Part shown: piece by piece, positions 17,299-26,046 of the stretch
Layout of the letters: the number at the start of each line of letters is the position of its first letter
Numbering within the stretch: position 1 is the first letter of the stretch
Assembly: GCA_034435835.1 (NCBI GenBank)
Contig: DAOTWF010000017.1
Span: forward strand, 62,001-126,000
From: CALJTV01 sp034435835
GTDB lineage: Bacteria > Chloroflexota > Dehalococcoidia > GIF9 > UBA5629
DNA length: 64,000 bases
Reading direction: 5' to 3'
Notes under the pieces: model-generated
Databases searched by the model: none
Told to the model about the DNA's origin: nothing
Seen by the model: the letters and a program-made list of their open reading frames with translations, nothing else
Program-made: the position numbers and the translations under genes

Positions 17299-17610
17299 AT
17301 GCCAAGAGGGGTGAGAAAGAGAGAGGATGCGACGAGAATTCTGGGAGATGTGAGCGGCGATAAGAGGTTCTTCTGCCACGATGGCTGCATCGCCAGTAAT
17401 TTGCAAGAGCTGGCTAACTGCCTGAGCCATATGAGCGAACAGAGCTATAGCCATCACGTGACCGGCGAAAAGAACGATTTCAGTAACTGGGTGCGCGATG
17501 TCTTCGGCGATGTCAGGCTGGCAAATGAACTGTCTCGTAGCCGCAACAGGGCTGATGCCACCAGGATATTGAACCAACGGATCTCATGGCTCAAGAAGAA
17601 GCTGCACTAG
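17299..17610 (+). CDS. Small DUF5752-like protein
   Basis: From the ATG at 17299 (GAGAAGG site 5 bp upstream; a GTG two codons earlier is possible) the frame encodes 103 residues. The central part, FFCHDGCIASNLQELANCL followed by HHVTGEKNDFSNWVRDVFGD, matches a small domain found in bacterial and archaeal proteins in which a short name/display segment is followed by LxELxxxLxxMxxxxxxxHV and DFxxWIRDVxGD. I place it near DUF5752; the function is unknown. The C-terminus is basic (WLKKKLH). A competing frame on the other strand (17254-17577) has no such pattern and is rejected. Confidence 0.68.
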   Translation: MPRGVRKREDATRILGDVSGDKRFFCHDGCIASNLQELANCLSHMSEQSYSHHVTGEKNDFSNWVRDVFGDVRLANELSRSRNRADATRILNQRISWLKKKLH

Positions 17611-17676
17611 TGGATGAGCTGTACCCGCGGTTGACTCGACAGGAAAAAAGGTCTTAAATATTACAACAGTTAATAA

Positions 17677-18183
17677 ATGAGCAACGCCTCAACATACCGC
17701 GCTGGACTGCAGTCACTGGCTCTGGCACTGATCTTCATGCCGGAGCCCGTGAGCACGGTGGTCGGTCTTGGCTTGCTCGGCGTGTCACGCGCCATAGAGA
17801 CGTCCAGGCCGAATAATTTCCGCCGCCTCAGCAACGGCATCAGCGACCACTTCGATTATAAGCTCGCGATAAGGGGTAACTCTACAATCGCTGTAGAGTT
17901 TAAACCCAAGCGGCATGGGCAGCTCCCCAGAGCATACCCCAAGATCGCCAGACTGCAGGACAACCCCGAAGCTCTGAAATCGCTGCAGGAAAAAGTACAG
18001 CTACAGCTCAAGAAGGGAACGACAGCCCCCTCAGCGCTGGAGTCGGCAGGGCTGCTCAGGCCACCGGTGCGCCTGCACCCGAGACTGACACCAAGCAGCC
18101 TTACAGTCCCCCCCATCGCAGGCAGGGGCTCTGCTCAAGGAGCCAGAACTAGGAGAGGTGCGCCTCAGAGCAGAATAACTTAA
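17677..18183 (+). CDS. Hypothetical protein, 168 residues
   Basis: The frame has a hydrophobic N-terminal stretch (LALALIFMPEPVSTVVGLGLLGV), a basic middle (EFKPKRHGQLPRAYPK), a helical segment (SLQEKVQLQLKKG) and a Pro/Arg-rich tail. I recognise no family. The ribosome site is weak (AGGAAAAAAGG is 30 bp upstream), and an overlapping frame on the minus strand (17856-18116) cannot be fully excluded. It fills the gap between the DUF5752-like gene and the acyl-CoA synthetase gene, so it may be real, but confidence is low. Confidence 0.42.
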   Translation: MSNASTYRAGLQSLALALIFMPEPVSTVVGLGLLGVSRAIETSRPNNFRRLSNGISDHFDYKLAIRGNSTIAVEFKPKRHGQLPRAYPKIARLQDNPEALKSLQEKVQLQLKKGTTAPSALESAGLLRPPVRLHPRLTPSSLTVPPIAGRGSAQGARTRRGAPQSRIT

Positions 18184-18225
18184 ACCAAAGCAATACCGAC
18201 TCACTACAAAAAGGAGAAGCACTGA

Positions 18226-19632
18226 GTGACAGGTGAAACCAGAGGGACTGACCTGACACCCTTTTTCCAGCCCCGCTCTATAGCTATAGTGGGCGCCTCA
18301 AAGGACGAGCTGAAGTCAGGCGGTATGTTCATCTCTAGCCTGCTCAAGGACGGTTATGAGGGTGTCATCTACCCCATCAACCCCAGGGAATCTGAAATTA
18401 TGTCCCTGAAGTGTTACTCCAGCGTCAGTGAGGTGCCCGGAGAGGTCGACCTCGCTATTATAGCCATACCGGCAAAAAATGTGCCCAAGGCGATGGCTGA
18501 CTGCGCACAGAAAAAGGTAAGGTTCGCCATCGTGCACAGCGCCGGCTTCGCCGAGCTCGGTGGCGAGGGAATGAAATTACAGCGTGAGATGGTGGAAATA
18601 GCCCGAGGTGGTGGTGTGCGGGTGGTGGGGCCCAACTGCATGGGGATTTTCTCACCGAAGGCTAAGATCAACACAATATCCGCCCATACTAGAATGGCGA
18701 TGGAGCCCGGCGGCATCGCCTTCGCGGGGCAGAGCGGCTGGGCGAGCGAGAACATGGTGCTCCTCGGCACCGAGCGCGGACTGCGCTTCAAAGGAGTGGT
18801 CAGCATCGGCAACCAGAGCGATCTCTCCATCGAGGACTTTCTGGAGTACTTCGGTACTGATCCTGAGACAAAGGTTATCTGTTTCTACATTGAGGGGCTG
18901 AAACAGCCGAAGCGTTTCTTCAAACTTGCAGAGAAAATTTCACCGCAGAAGCCAATAATCGTCTGGAAGGGCGGTAGCTCCGAGGCAGGAGCAAAAGCCG
19001 CCATGTCACACACCGCCTCACTGGCTGGCAGCTACACCGTTTTCGAAGCCGCCTGTAAGCAGAATGGGGTCGTCCTTGCGCAGGGGCTAAAGGAGCTCAT
19101 GGACTTAGCAGCGGGCTTCTCAGCATCATTCCTGCCGCAGGGCAGAGAGGTGGGCTTACTCATCGAGGCTGGCGGCGGTGCTGTCGCCAGTGCCGATGCC
19201 TGCGCTAAGGAAGGGCTGAAGGTATCACCGCTGCCCGAAGCTGTCCAGCAGAGGCTGCGCGACTTCCTCAAGGACAGGATACCGCCCTCACCCAGCCTCA
19301 AAAATCCGGTGGATCTGGTCTGGGTACCCTTCGGCGAGGCAAACCTTGTCTACAGCACCTGCCTTGAGCTCATGATTGAGGCAGTGGACGCCTGCCTCAC
19401 CATCTGCTACGCCTTTCTGGAGGACGAAAACTTCCTCGCCCGGCTGGAAGGAATACGCGATAAAGCCAAAAAGCCCATCGTCGTGGTGCCGGGGCATTCC
19501 AACGAGCAGCAAAAGGGGATGACCCTGGCGACGAGGCGTGGCATTCCCGCCTATGCCATGCCCGAGGACGCTATAAGGGTGCTCGGCGCCATGGTGCGGC
19601 GTTCTGAGTATTTGAAAAGCCTGCAGCCCTGA
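18226..19632 (+). CDS. NDP-forming acyl-CoA synthetase, alpha-type (CoA-binding) protein, copy 1
   Basis: A 468-residue protein starting at GTG with an AAGGAGAAG site. It has the CoA-binding Rossmann domain (PRSIAIVGAS near residue 15; VVGPNCMGIFSP near residue 130), then the succinyl-CoA-ligase-like flavodoxin domains, with the phospho-His motif MSHTASLAG near residue 262. The ATP-grasp beta domain is missing, and no beta subunit is nearby. Complete enzymes form acyl-CoA from acid with ATP or make ATP in reverse; on its own this subunit can only carry the CoA and phospho-His steps. It is convergent with the dienoyl-CoA-reductase-like gene. Confidence 0.82.
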   Translation: MTGETRGTDLTPFFQPRSIAIVGASKDELKSGGMFISSLLKDGYEGVIYPINPRESEIMSLKCYSSVSEVPGEVDLAIIAIPAKNVPKAMADCAQKKVRFAIVHSAGFAELGGEGMKLQREMVEIARGGGVRVVGPNCMGIFSPKAKINTISAHTRMAMEPGGIAFAGQSGWASENMVLLGTERGLRFKGVVSIGNQSDLSIEDFLEYFGTDPETKVICFYIEGLKQPKRFFKLAEKISPQKPIIVWKGGSSEAGAKAAMSHTASLAGSYTVFEAACKQNGVVLAQGLKELMDLAAGFSASFLPQGREVGLLIEAGGGAVASADACAKEGLKVSPLPEAVQQRLRDFLKDRIPPSPSLKNPVDLVWVPFGEANLVYSTCLELMIEAVDACLTICYAFLEDENFLARLEGIRDKAKKPIVVVPGHSNEQQKGMTLATRRGIPAYAMPEDAIRVLGAMVRRSEYLKSLQP

Positions 19633-19644
19633 TAATCTGGGCGG

Positions 19645-21573
19645 TCAGACCTCCAGCCCCACCCGGTAGCCCTCCTCCACCGCCTCCCTTATCCCCCGCG
19701 GCGTCACGCAGTCACCCACACGCACCAGCTTGGGCACCTTTCTCCTGAGCAACTTTGCCAGCCCGTCGTTGGGTACAGCACCGGCTGCCACCACCACAGT
19801 GTCCGCCTCCACCAGCCGCCTGTTGCCCTCGCTGTCCCGGATCACCACGCCGTCTCCGGTGATTTCCTCGTAATTCACACCGGTGAGGATGGTGGCACCC
19901 TTAATATGCAACCTCTCGATCATCGGCTCCCTCACCGAACGGTTAACTTTGGTCGCCAGCCTTGCCCCACGCCTCATGATGGTCACCTTCTTGCCACGGT
20001 CAAGAAGGTAGAGTGCCGTCTCGCAACCGACAAGTTCGCCGCCGATTATCGCTACCCGCCCACCGGTCTCAGCGCCGCTGAGCACCTGGCTTGCCAGCAG
20101 CACATTCTTCCCCTTGATTCCGGCGATGTCCGGAATGAACGGCTTGACGCCGGTCGCCAGGATGACCACATCGGGCTTACACTCTGAGAGCAGGTCGGGG
20201 GTGAACTCCTGCTTCAGCCTCACCCTAACGCCAAGCTTATTCACCTGCCCGATGAGATACCGACGGTAAGCCTCGATGGTGTCTTTGAACGGAGGTTTAG
20301 CCGCCAGTATGAGCTGCCCGCCAAGTTCATCAGCCTGCTCAAAAAGCACCACCTCGTGTCCCCGCTGCGCTGCTACGATAGCAGCCTGCATGCCGCCGGG
20401 ACCTGCACCGACCACCACCACCTTCTTCCTTTTCCCCACCAGCAGCGCCGCCCACTCCCTTTCCCTGCCCAGCGTGGGGTTCACTGTGCAGCCGACGCCG
20501 TTGCCCCTCCTTCTCCCCACACTGTCCAAACAGTAGAAGCAGCGCAGGCAGGTCCTTATGTCCTCCAGTCTGCCATTGGCTATCTTTCCCACCGTATGAG
20601 CATCGGCAAGGAGCTGCCTGCCCATGGCAATAAAGTCCGCTCTCCCCTGGCGGAGCGCTTCCTCGCCAATTTCCGGTGTTATCCTGCCCACCGCGATCAC
20701 CGGCACCGAAACCGCCTGTTTCACCGCCTCAGCGTACTCAATGAAGGCGCCGGGCTGCTGCGCCATCGGTGGACGACGGGCGACGCCAACCGCATGCGCC
20801 GAGACATGGATGGCATCGGCACCGGCTTCCTCAGCCAACTTTGCCACTACCCTGGTCTCCTCCAGCGTGATGCCCCCTTCTACATTCATCTCCACGGCGC
20901 TGAGCCGGCACCATACCGGATAGTCGCGCCCCAGCCTTGAGCGTATCGCCCTTATCACCTCCACAAGGAACCGCGCCCGGTTTTCCAGGCTGCCGCCGTA
21001 CTCGTCCTGCCGCCTATTGGAAAGTGGCGAGAGGAACTGGCTCACCAGATAGCCGTGGGCACCGTGTATTTCCACACCATCGAAGCCGGCCTCCCTCGCC
21101 CGCCAGGCAGCCTCAGCAAAGCAGCTAACCAGCCGCTTTATCTCCTCCAGGGTGAGTTCATTCGGTACCTCGCCATCGCGACCAGGGATGGGTGATGGTG
21201 CCACCGGCTTGAAGCCGGTAAGGCGGGAAGAGGTCTGCCTGCCGGCGTGGTGCAACTGTATCGCCGCCCTGGCGCCATGGCGCTTGACGGCGGCAGCCAG
21301 CTTGGCAAGCCCAGGGATGAAGGTATCCTGGTCGACTACAATCTGCCTCACAAGTCCTCTGCCCACGGGTGCATCTATGCAGCTAATCTCCACAATGATC
21401 AGCCCCGGTCCTTCCTTAGCCCTCTCCTCGTAGTAGGCTATCAGCCTCTCTGTCACCGAACCGTCCTCAGAGGCATAGCCAGTAGCCATCGGCGGCATGA
21501 CAATGCGGTTCCTGACCTCCATGGTGCCGATCTTTCCCGGCTGAAAAAGCCTTTCAAACTCTGCTGACGCCAT
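19645..21573 (-). CDS. NADH:flavin oxidoreductase, 2,4-dienoyl-CoA reductase type
   Basis: I use the ATG at 21573, with a GAGGAGG site 7 bp upstream, giving 642 residues. The N-terminal FMN barrel (OYE family) runs from LFQPGKIGTMEVRNRIVMPP to about residue 370, with HGAHGYLVSQFLSP near residue 165. The linker holds cysteines CLRCFYC and GVGCTVNP for a [4Fe-4S] cluster. The C-terminal half binds FAD and NAD(P)H (VVVGAGPGGMQAAIVAAQRGH; VAIIGGELVGCETA). The cluster spacing here is C-x2-C-x2-C-x13-C instead of the classical C-x2-C-x3-C-x11-C. Such enzymes reduce dienoyl-CoA or other conjugated enoyl substrates. Neighbouring enoyl-CoA hydratase and acyl-CoA synthetase genes agree with acyl-CoA chemistry. 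Confidence 0.88.
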   Translation of the reverse strand: MASAEFERLFQPGKIGTMEVRNRIVMPPMATGYASEDGSVTERLIAYYEERAKEGPGLIIVEISCIDAPVGRGLVRQIVVDQDTFIPGLAKLAAAVKRHGARAAIQLHHAGRQTSSRLTGFKPVAPSPIPGRDGEVPNELTLEEIKRLVSCFAEAAWRAREAGFDGVEIHGAHGYLVSQFLSPLSNRRQDEYGGSLENRARFLVEVIRAIRSRLGRDYPVWCRLSAVEMNVEGGITLEETRVVAKLAEEAGADAIHVSAHAVGVARRPPMAQQPGAFIEYAEAVKQAVSVPVIAVGRITPEIGEEALRQGRADFIAMGRQLLADAHTVGKIANGRLEDIRTCLRCFYCLDSVGRRRGNGVGCTVNPTLGREREWAALLVGKRKKVVVVGAGPGGMQAAIVAAQRGHEVVLFEQADELGGQLILAAKPPFKDTIEAYRRYLIGQVNKLGVRVRLKQEFTPDLLSECKPDVVILATGVKPFIPDIAGIKGKNVLLASQVLSGAETGGRVAIIGGELVGCETALYLLDRGKKVTIMRRGARLATKVNRSVREPMIERLHIKGATILTGVNYEEITGDGVVIRDSEGNRRLVEADTVVVAAGAVPNDGLAKLLRRKVPKLVRVGDCVTPRGIREAVEEGYRVGLEV

Positions 21574-21669
21574 TGGGTTACCTCCTCTAGCAGAAGTGGG
21601 GGACAATGATGCTGTAATTTAACACAACCCGCAGAGCGGGTTCAAACCCACTCCTCGCCGAGGACAGAA

Positions 21670-22148
21670 TTATGTCGAGGTTGGGAAAGCAGGGTTATCT
21701 TGCTGGCAGACGGCGACGCCGATGACACGGGGACCGACTTGGGTGCCGATGACCGGGCTGATCTTGAGCCAGCGGATGTGCTCCTTGGGGAATTCGGCGC
21801 TGAGCTCCCGTGCCAGCATGTCGTCCTCACCGTGCGTCATGGCGTCCTCAATCGCCAGCTCTTTTATCTCCAGGAAGGGTGAGACGAAGTCGCGGAGGTA
21901 TTCCAGTGCCTTCGCTCGGCATCTCACCCCGGTCACCCCCACGGTGATGCCATCCTTAAGGGAAAAGGATTGTGTTCAACTTCAGCGCCGAGCCCAGAAA
22001 AGCCTGCGCCCTGCCGATGCACCCGCCACACTGAAGGTATTCTAGTGTGTCAAAGACGATGCGTAGATCCGCCCGCCTCATGCTGTCATACACCACCCGC
22101 TTCACCTCCTCCATATACGACTTTCGCCTGTCAACGGCTGCTGTGATT
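21670..22148 (-). pseudogene. Broken DegV-family gene remnant
   Basis: Two minus-strand frames together resemble the C-terminal half of a DegV fatty-acid-binding protein. The first has RIVFDTLEYLQCGGCIGRAQAFLG (DegV: DTLEYLxxGGRIGRAxAFLG) and stops at TAA 21956-21958. A one-base shift at CCTTTTCCCTTAAGG continues as LKDGITVGVTGVRCRAKALEYL and ends with ISPVIGTQVGPRVIGVAV, the DegV closing motif. The N-terminal 120-130 residues are absent, because the radical SAM gene ends directly upstream. DegV partners fatty acid kinase (FakA) by presenting the fatty acid. Truncation plus frameshift argues for a dead gene. Confidence 0.72.
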
Positions 22149-22160
22149 GCTGGTTTTGGC

Positions 22161-23216
22161 TTATTTTGCCAGCTTTGGCGCCAGCCAGCAGCCGAGGTCG
22201 GTCGCCATCATGTCACCGGTCTCCTCATATGCCCTACCTCGGCAACCACTGCAGGTAAGCTTGTAATCGCACCTGCCGCATTCGCCTCTGAGCAGCTCTC
22301 TTTTTCTCAACTGCTGTAACACCGACGAGTTCTTCCAGATGGAGGCTATATCCTGCTGCCTGATATTGCCCAAGTTTATCTGTAGCAGCATGCACGGGTT
22401 CACCTCGCCATTGCACTGGACCATCACATAGCCCATGGGCATGCCGGCGGCACAGCCTCTGCCGTAGTAAGGGATCCTCCTCAAAAGTTCAGAGGGAAAG
22501 TGTCTTGGCTTAATCTGCTTTTGTTGTAGCAACAAGGGGTACATGGGGCATCCCGGTACCCTGATGACTATGGGACAGTCCGCTTGAAGTTGGGCAAGCC
22601 GTTCCATAGCCTGTCGTCTCTCTTCGTTACTCAGCACCTGCCCCCGGCACTCCTCTTTAGCCCGTCCGGCAGCCACCAAGTCGAACAGTTCAGCGGCATC
22701 CGCACCGTATTCCACAGCCATCTGCACCAGGTCCTCCAGTTGCGACAATGTTTCCTTCCTGATTACCGTATTGAACTGGAAGGGCAGACCTGTCTTCCTG
22801 CAGGCTTCCACCCCCCTTAAAGCATCGGCGAAGGCACCTGAAACACCCCTGAAAGAATCATGTGTCTGCGCGTCGGCGCCGTCGATGGAGATAGCAACCG
22901 CCATCACGCCGACTTCCTTCATTTTCCTAGCGGCGACTTCGTCTATGAGTGTGCCGTTGCTGCCGATGGTGGTCCTTATCCCCTTGCTTGAGGCATAGCT
23001 AATAACATCGAACAGGTCTTCGCGGCATAACGGCTCTCCACCATCTATAATGAGCAGCCCGATGCCCCATCTGGAGAGGTTATCGATCAGGCTGAGCGCT
23101 TCCTCCGTGGAGAGTTCATCCGGTGCTGGCTCATCCACCGATCCGCTATAGCAGTGCTTGCACTTCAGGTTGCATTTTCGGGTAATGCTGTATGATACCA
23201 TGAACGGTGGTTGCAC
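22161..23216 (-). CDS. Radical SAM/SPASM-domain protein
   Basis: A 351-residue protein. The radical SAM cluster is CNLKCKHC near residue 14, followed by IDGGEPLCREDLF and TIGSNGTLID. The C-terminal SPASM-like cysteine set is formed by CAAGMPMGYVMVQCNGEVNPC and GECGRCDYKLTCSGCRGRAYEE, with a late Cys in DLGCW. This pattern is shared with AhbC/AhbD/NirJ-type haem enzymes and with peptide-modifying SPASM maturases. No precursor peptide or haem gene is adjacent, so the substrate stays open. Its stop touches the DegV remnant. It is divergent from the site-2-protease-like gene. Confidence 0.88.
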   Translation of the reverse strand: MQPPFMVSYSITRKCNLKCKHCYSGSVDEPAPDELSTEEALSLIDNLSRWGIGLLIIDGGEPLCREDLFDVISYASSKGIRTTIGSNGTLIDEVAARKMKEVGVMAVAISIDGADAQTHDSFRGVSGAFADALRGVEACRKTGLPFQFNTVIRKETLSQLEDLVQMAVEYGADAAELFDLVAAGRAKEECRGQVLSNEERRQAMERLAQLQADCPIVIRVPGCPMYPLLLQQKQIKPRHFPSELLRRIPYYGRGCAAGMPMGYVMVQCNGEVNPCMLLQINLGNIRQQDIASIWKNSSVLQQLRKRELLRGECGRCDYKLTCSGCRGRAYEETGDMMATDLGCWLAPKLAK

Positions 23217-23389
23217 CTGTCTCCTCCCGTAAGTTATTGTGCTGTGGTGAGCGTTACATGGCTGCCGTGGCTGGCTGGCTTGGTTTCGGCATAGTCTAAC
23301 ATAGCCCTGCTACCATGGCAACGCGAAAGGGTCAGGTTGTTCCGGCGGACACGAGCCTTTATACTAAGAGCAGCTGTGGAGAAAAGCGA

Positions 23390-24499
23390 ATGGCTGGCAC
23401 GATAAAGCTGGGGGAACTATTTGGCATACCGGTGCGGCTGCACTATACCTGGCTGGTGGCGCTGGTGCTGGTGAGCATAGCGCTGGCGCTGTACTTCTGG
23501 GGAGTGCATTCGGCGTGGCATAACCTGGCGTCCGGTGCCGCTGCCAGTGTGCTATTTTTCTTTTCCATGTGCCTGCGCGAAATTGCCTGCGTTTTTGCTG
23601 CCAGAAAGCTGGGCATGCCGGTGAGGGGGATAACACTGTTCGTCTTCGCTGGCATGCCCCGTATCGCCGAGCAGGACTCAAAGCCCCTGCCCGAGCTCGC
23701 CCTTGCTGCCGTTGGCTTCCTGGCTAACCTGGCTATCGCCGGAGTGTTCTATGCCCTTTACGGCATGTTGATTAACCTGGGCAGCCTATCACTTGCCGAT
23801 CTGATGCAATGGCTGTTCTACTTCAATATTATGGTAGCCCTGTTCAACCTGCTGCCGGCACCGCCGCTAGCCATGGGCATAGCACTGCAGGCTGTCCTGC
23901 AGCTGGCACTGGGTGACCTGAGCCGGGCAGCCCGCATCGCCACGCTGCTTGGTCGCAGCATCGCCATAATGCTCATCCTGACCGGCATTACAGTGCTCGT
24001 CGCCAGCCGTGACCTGTTCGCCGGCACCGCCATCGCGGTCTCCGGCTGGTTTCTGGAAAATGCCGCCTCAGCCAGCCGGCGGCAAGCGCTGGTGCGCCAC
24101 GCCCTCCACGGAATCACCGCCCATAACCTCATGACCGAAGACTATACCCCTCTAAAGCAACAGCTTACCTTCGGGCTGGTGCGCGACTACATCATCAATT
24201 CAGGGCAGAACTGCTTCTTCGTTATCGAGGACGGCAAGCTGGAGGGCATCGTCACCCTCACAGATATCCTTATCCCGCCGAAGCGCTGGAACTCCACAAG
24301 GATAAGCGATATTATGACACCGGCAAGAAAGCTGAAGACGGCACCGCCATCCGAGCCAGCGGTAAACTTGCTAGAACTAATGGACGATTTTGGCATAGGT
24401 CAGGTGCCCGTGGTCAGGGGCAGAATGCCTCTGGGCATGGTCACCAGGGAAAGGCTACTGCGCTTCCTCAAGGCACGGGCAATTCTACGGGCTTTTTAA
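23390..24499 (+). CDS. Site-2-protease-like membrane protein with CBS domains, catalytic residues missing
   Basis: Start chosen at the ATG at 23390, with a GGAGAA site; it begins AGTIKLGELFGIPVRLHYTW as family members do. It has 369 residues, six or so membrane segments, then two CBS domains at about 245-369 (HNLMTEDYTPLKQ; ISDIMTPARKL). In active M50 proteases a HExxH motif lies in helix 2; here the position reads REIAC (residues 63-67). The later LDG motif, normally NLLPxxPLDGG, reads NLLPAPPLAMG, so the third zinc ligand Asp is Ala161. The protein cannot be a standard zinc protease. It may be a regulatory or binding pseudoenzyme whose CBS domains sense a nucleotide. Confidence 0.85.
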   Translation: MAGTIKLGELFGIPVRLHYTWLVALVLVSIALALYFWGVHSAWHNLASGAAASVLFFFSMCLREIACVFAARKLGMPVRGITLFVFAGMPRIAEQDSKPLPELALAAVGFLANLAIAGVFYALYGMLINLGSLSLADLMQWLFYFNIMVALFNLLPAPPLAMGIALQAVLQLALGDLSRAARIATLLGRSIAIMLILTGITVLVASRDLFAGTAIAVSGWFLENAASASRRQALVRHALHGITAHNLMTEDYTPLKQQLTFGLVRDYIINSGQNCFFVIEDGKLEGIVTLTDILIPPKRWNSTRISDIMTPARKLKTAPPSEPAVNLLELMDDFGIGQVPVVRGRMPLGMVTRERLLRFLKARAILRAF

Positions 24500-24505
24500 T
24501 GACGG

Positions 24506-25975
24506 CTATCTGGTGGGCGCTTCGGGCACTGCCGGCACCTCATCGATAACCTTCCTCTGCCGGACCTCTTTGTAGTAAACCCGCCAGTTAGCCTCAAACC
24601 AGCGGAATGGCTTCTCGGCGCGGGAGAACGCCAGCACCCTCATATCCTGCAGGTCATCGCTCAGCCAGGCTGCCCGATAGACCTCGCTCAGGGGTGTCCC
24701 CGCCGTAACCTCAATCTCCCAGCGGTCACGCCTGAGCCCGGCATCAAGCCTGCCCTGGAGGTATATCTCCCAGTCAATCCTTACAGAGCTTCTCGGTGCA
24801 GCCGAGGTCCTGAGGTAGAGCCGGCAGTCACAGGTATCGTTCGGCTCGAGCCAGCGCACCTCCCCCAAGCTGGTAAACCATGCTGAAGAGTCCATTTTCC
24901 TCACCGTATACCGACTTCGCGCCACTTCCTCATAGCTAGCCAGCGCCGGCGATACCACATCCTCCCACTGCTGCCATTTCACATAAGAGGGGTTCCAGTG
25001 CCACACAGTACCTCTGCCGCCGAGGACGTCGCCCAGGATGTCGTTCCAGTACTCCTTGCCCATGCCCGATGGTGCCCGGCGGCTGAAACTGCCCTGCCGC
25101 GCGAGCGCAGAACACTCGACGTCACCGCCGAACAGGTACTTCAGTATCTGCTCCGCTATAAACCCCGCGACCTCCTTCATGTTGCCAAAATCGCTGTGTC
25201 CGTACTCGCCGTAATAAACCACATCAGCGCCCTCACTGTACATTGCCGATACCGGCAGGGCGCCGTCGTCCATGTCCCGGGGATACATGTCCATGCCGCC
25301 GTAGTTGAACTGACTACCCAATGGTGCGACCTCCCCGGAGACCAACGCCAGCCAGTGTCTATTCCTTGCCACCCAGTCGCCATCGACACTGCTATCGTAT
25401 GTCGCCACCGATTTACATACCCCCCTGTCAGCACGTACCACCATGGCGGCACGGCAATAGCTCTCGAAAGTGGCTGCCCCTGCCATAAAGTACTTATTCA
25501 ACGGCGGCACTGGACTATTGATGGTGACCACCAGCACTGTCCTGTCAGCCAAGCTGCCCACGTTTTTCGCCACCCCGTAGAGGGCAGCCTTGCCGCCCAT
25601 GCTGTGCCCGATGAGCACCAGACTACCCTCCTGTGGCAAGTACTGGTCAACGCTTTTCGCCAGGTTCAGCGCCCAGGTATCCAGGTCAACATCGTTGGGA
25701 TAACAGCGGTTGAGGATATTGAACCTTACCTTGACGCCGGGGTTAGCGCGCTCGTATTCCTGAATGTAGCTGAAGATGCGTTCGGAGAGGATATCAGCCA
25801 GCAGTTGCTGGGCGCAGGAGTTGCCGCCGGCACCGTGGCTGAAGACGAAATTCAGCGTCTTCACCATCACCGGCGTTTCCGCCCGCACCGTCGAAACAAA
25901 CAGGATTAACAGGGGACAGAGGGATAGCCAGACAATAAAAGCAAGCCTTCGCATGGTCTGCACCAAAACACCCAC
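24506..25975 (-). CDS. Secreted alpha/beta-hydrolase-fold protein
   Basis: A 489-residue protein with a signal peptide (FIVWLSLCPLLILFVSTVRA; an internal ATG at 25954 may be the true start). The first 280 residues look like an alpha/beta hydrolase: an early FVFSHGAGGNS oxyanion-type segment, nucleophile elbow LIGHSMGGKAALYG with the Ser near residue 126, possible acid in DMDDGALP and His in YGEYGHSDFGN. The C-terminal 200 residues, rich in Trp and charged residues, match nothing I know. It could be a lipase, esterase or cell-wall acyl hydrolase. It is convergent with the protease-like gene, 6 bp apart. Confidence 0.72.
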   Translation of the reverse strand: MGVLVQTMRRLAFIVWLSLCPLLILFVSTVRAETPVMVKTLNFVFSHGAGGNSCAQQLLADILSERIFSYIQEYERANPGVKVRFNILNRCYPNDVDLDTWALNLAKSVDQYLPQEGSLVLIGHSMGGKAALYGVAKNVGSLADRTVLVVTINSPVPPLNKYFMAGAATFESYCRAAMVVRADRGVCKSVATYDSSVDGDWVARNRHWLALVSGEVAPLGSQFNYGGMDMYPRDMDDGALPVSAMYSEGADVVYYGEYGHSDFGNMKEVAGFIAEQILKYLFGGDVECSALARQGSFSRRAPSGMGKEYWNDILGDVLGGRGTVWHWNPSYVKWQQWEDVVSPALASYEEVARSRYTVRKMDSSAWFTSLGEVRWLEPNDTCDCRLYLRTSAAPRSSVRIDWEIYLQGRLDAGLRRDRWEIEVTAGTPLSEVYRAAWLSDDLQDMRVLAFSRAEKPFRWFEANWRVYYKEVRQRKVIDEVPAVPEAPTR

Positions 25976-26046
25976 TCTAATATAGCAAAAATGCTATCAA
26001 TTACCTAGCGGACGGTAGCGCACAGGTGTGCCGCGCTGCCTTCGGG

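Noticed and set aside
17254..17577. A minus frame overlapping the DUF5752-like gene
   Set aside because: The plus frame has a recognisable domain and a ribosome site; this one has neither.
24998..25909. A 303-residue plus frame opposite the hydrolase
   Set aside because: His/Val/Gln-rich shadow without homology features; the minus frame has signal peptide and GHSMG motif.
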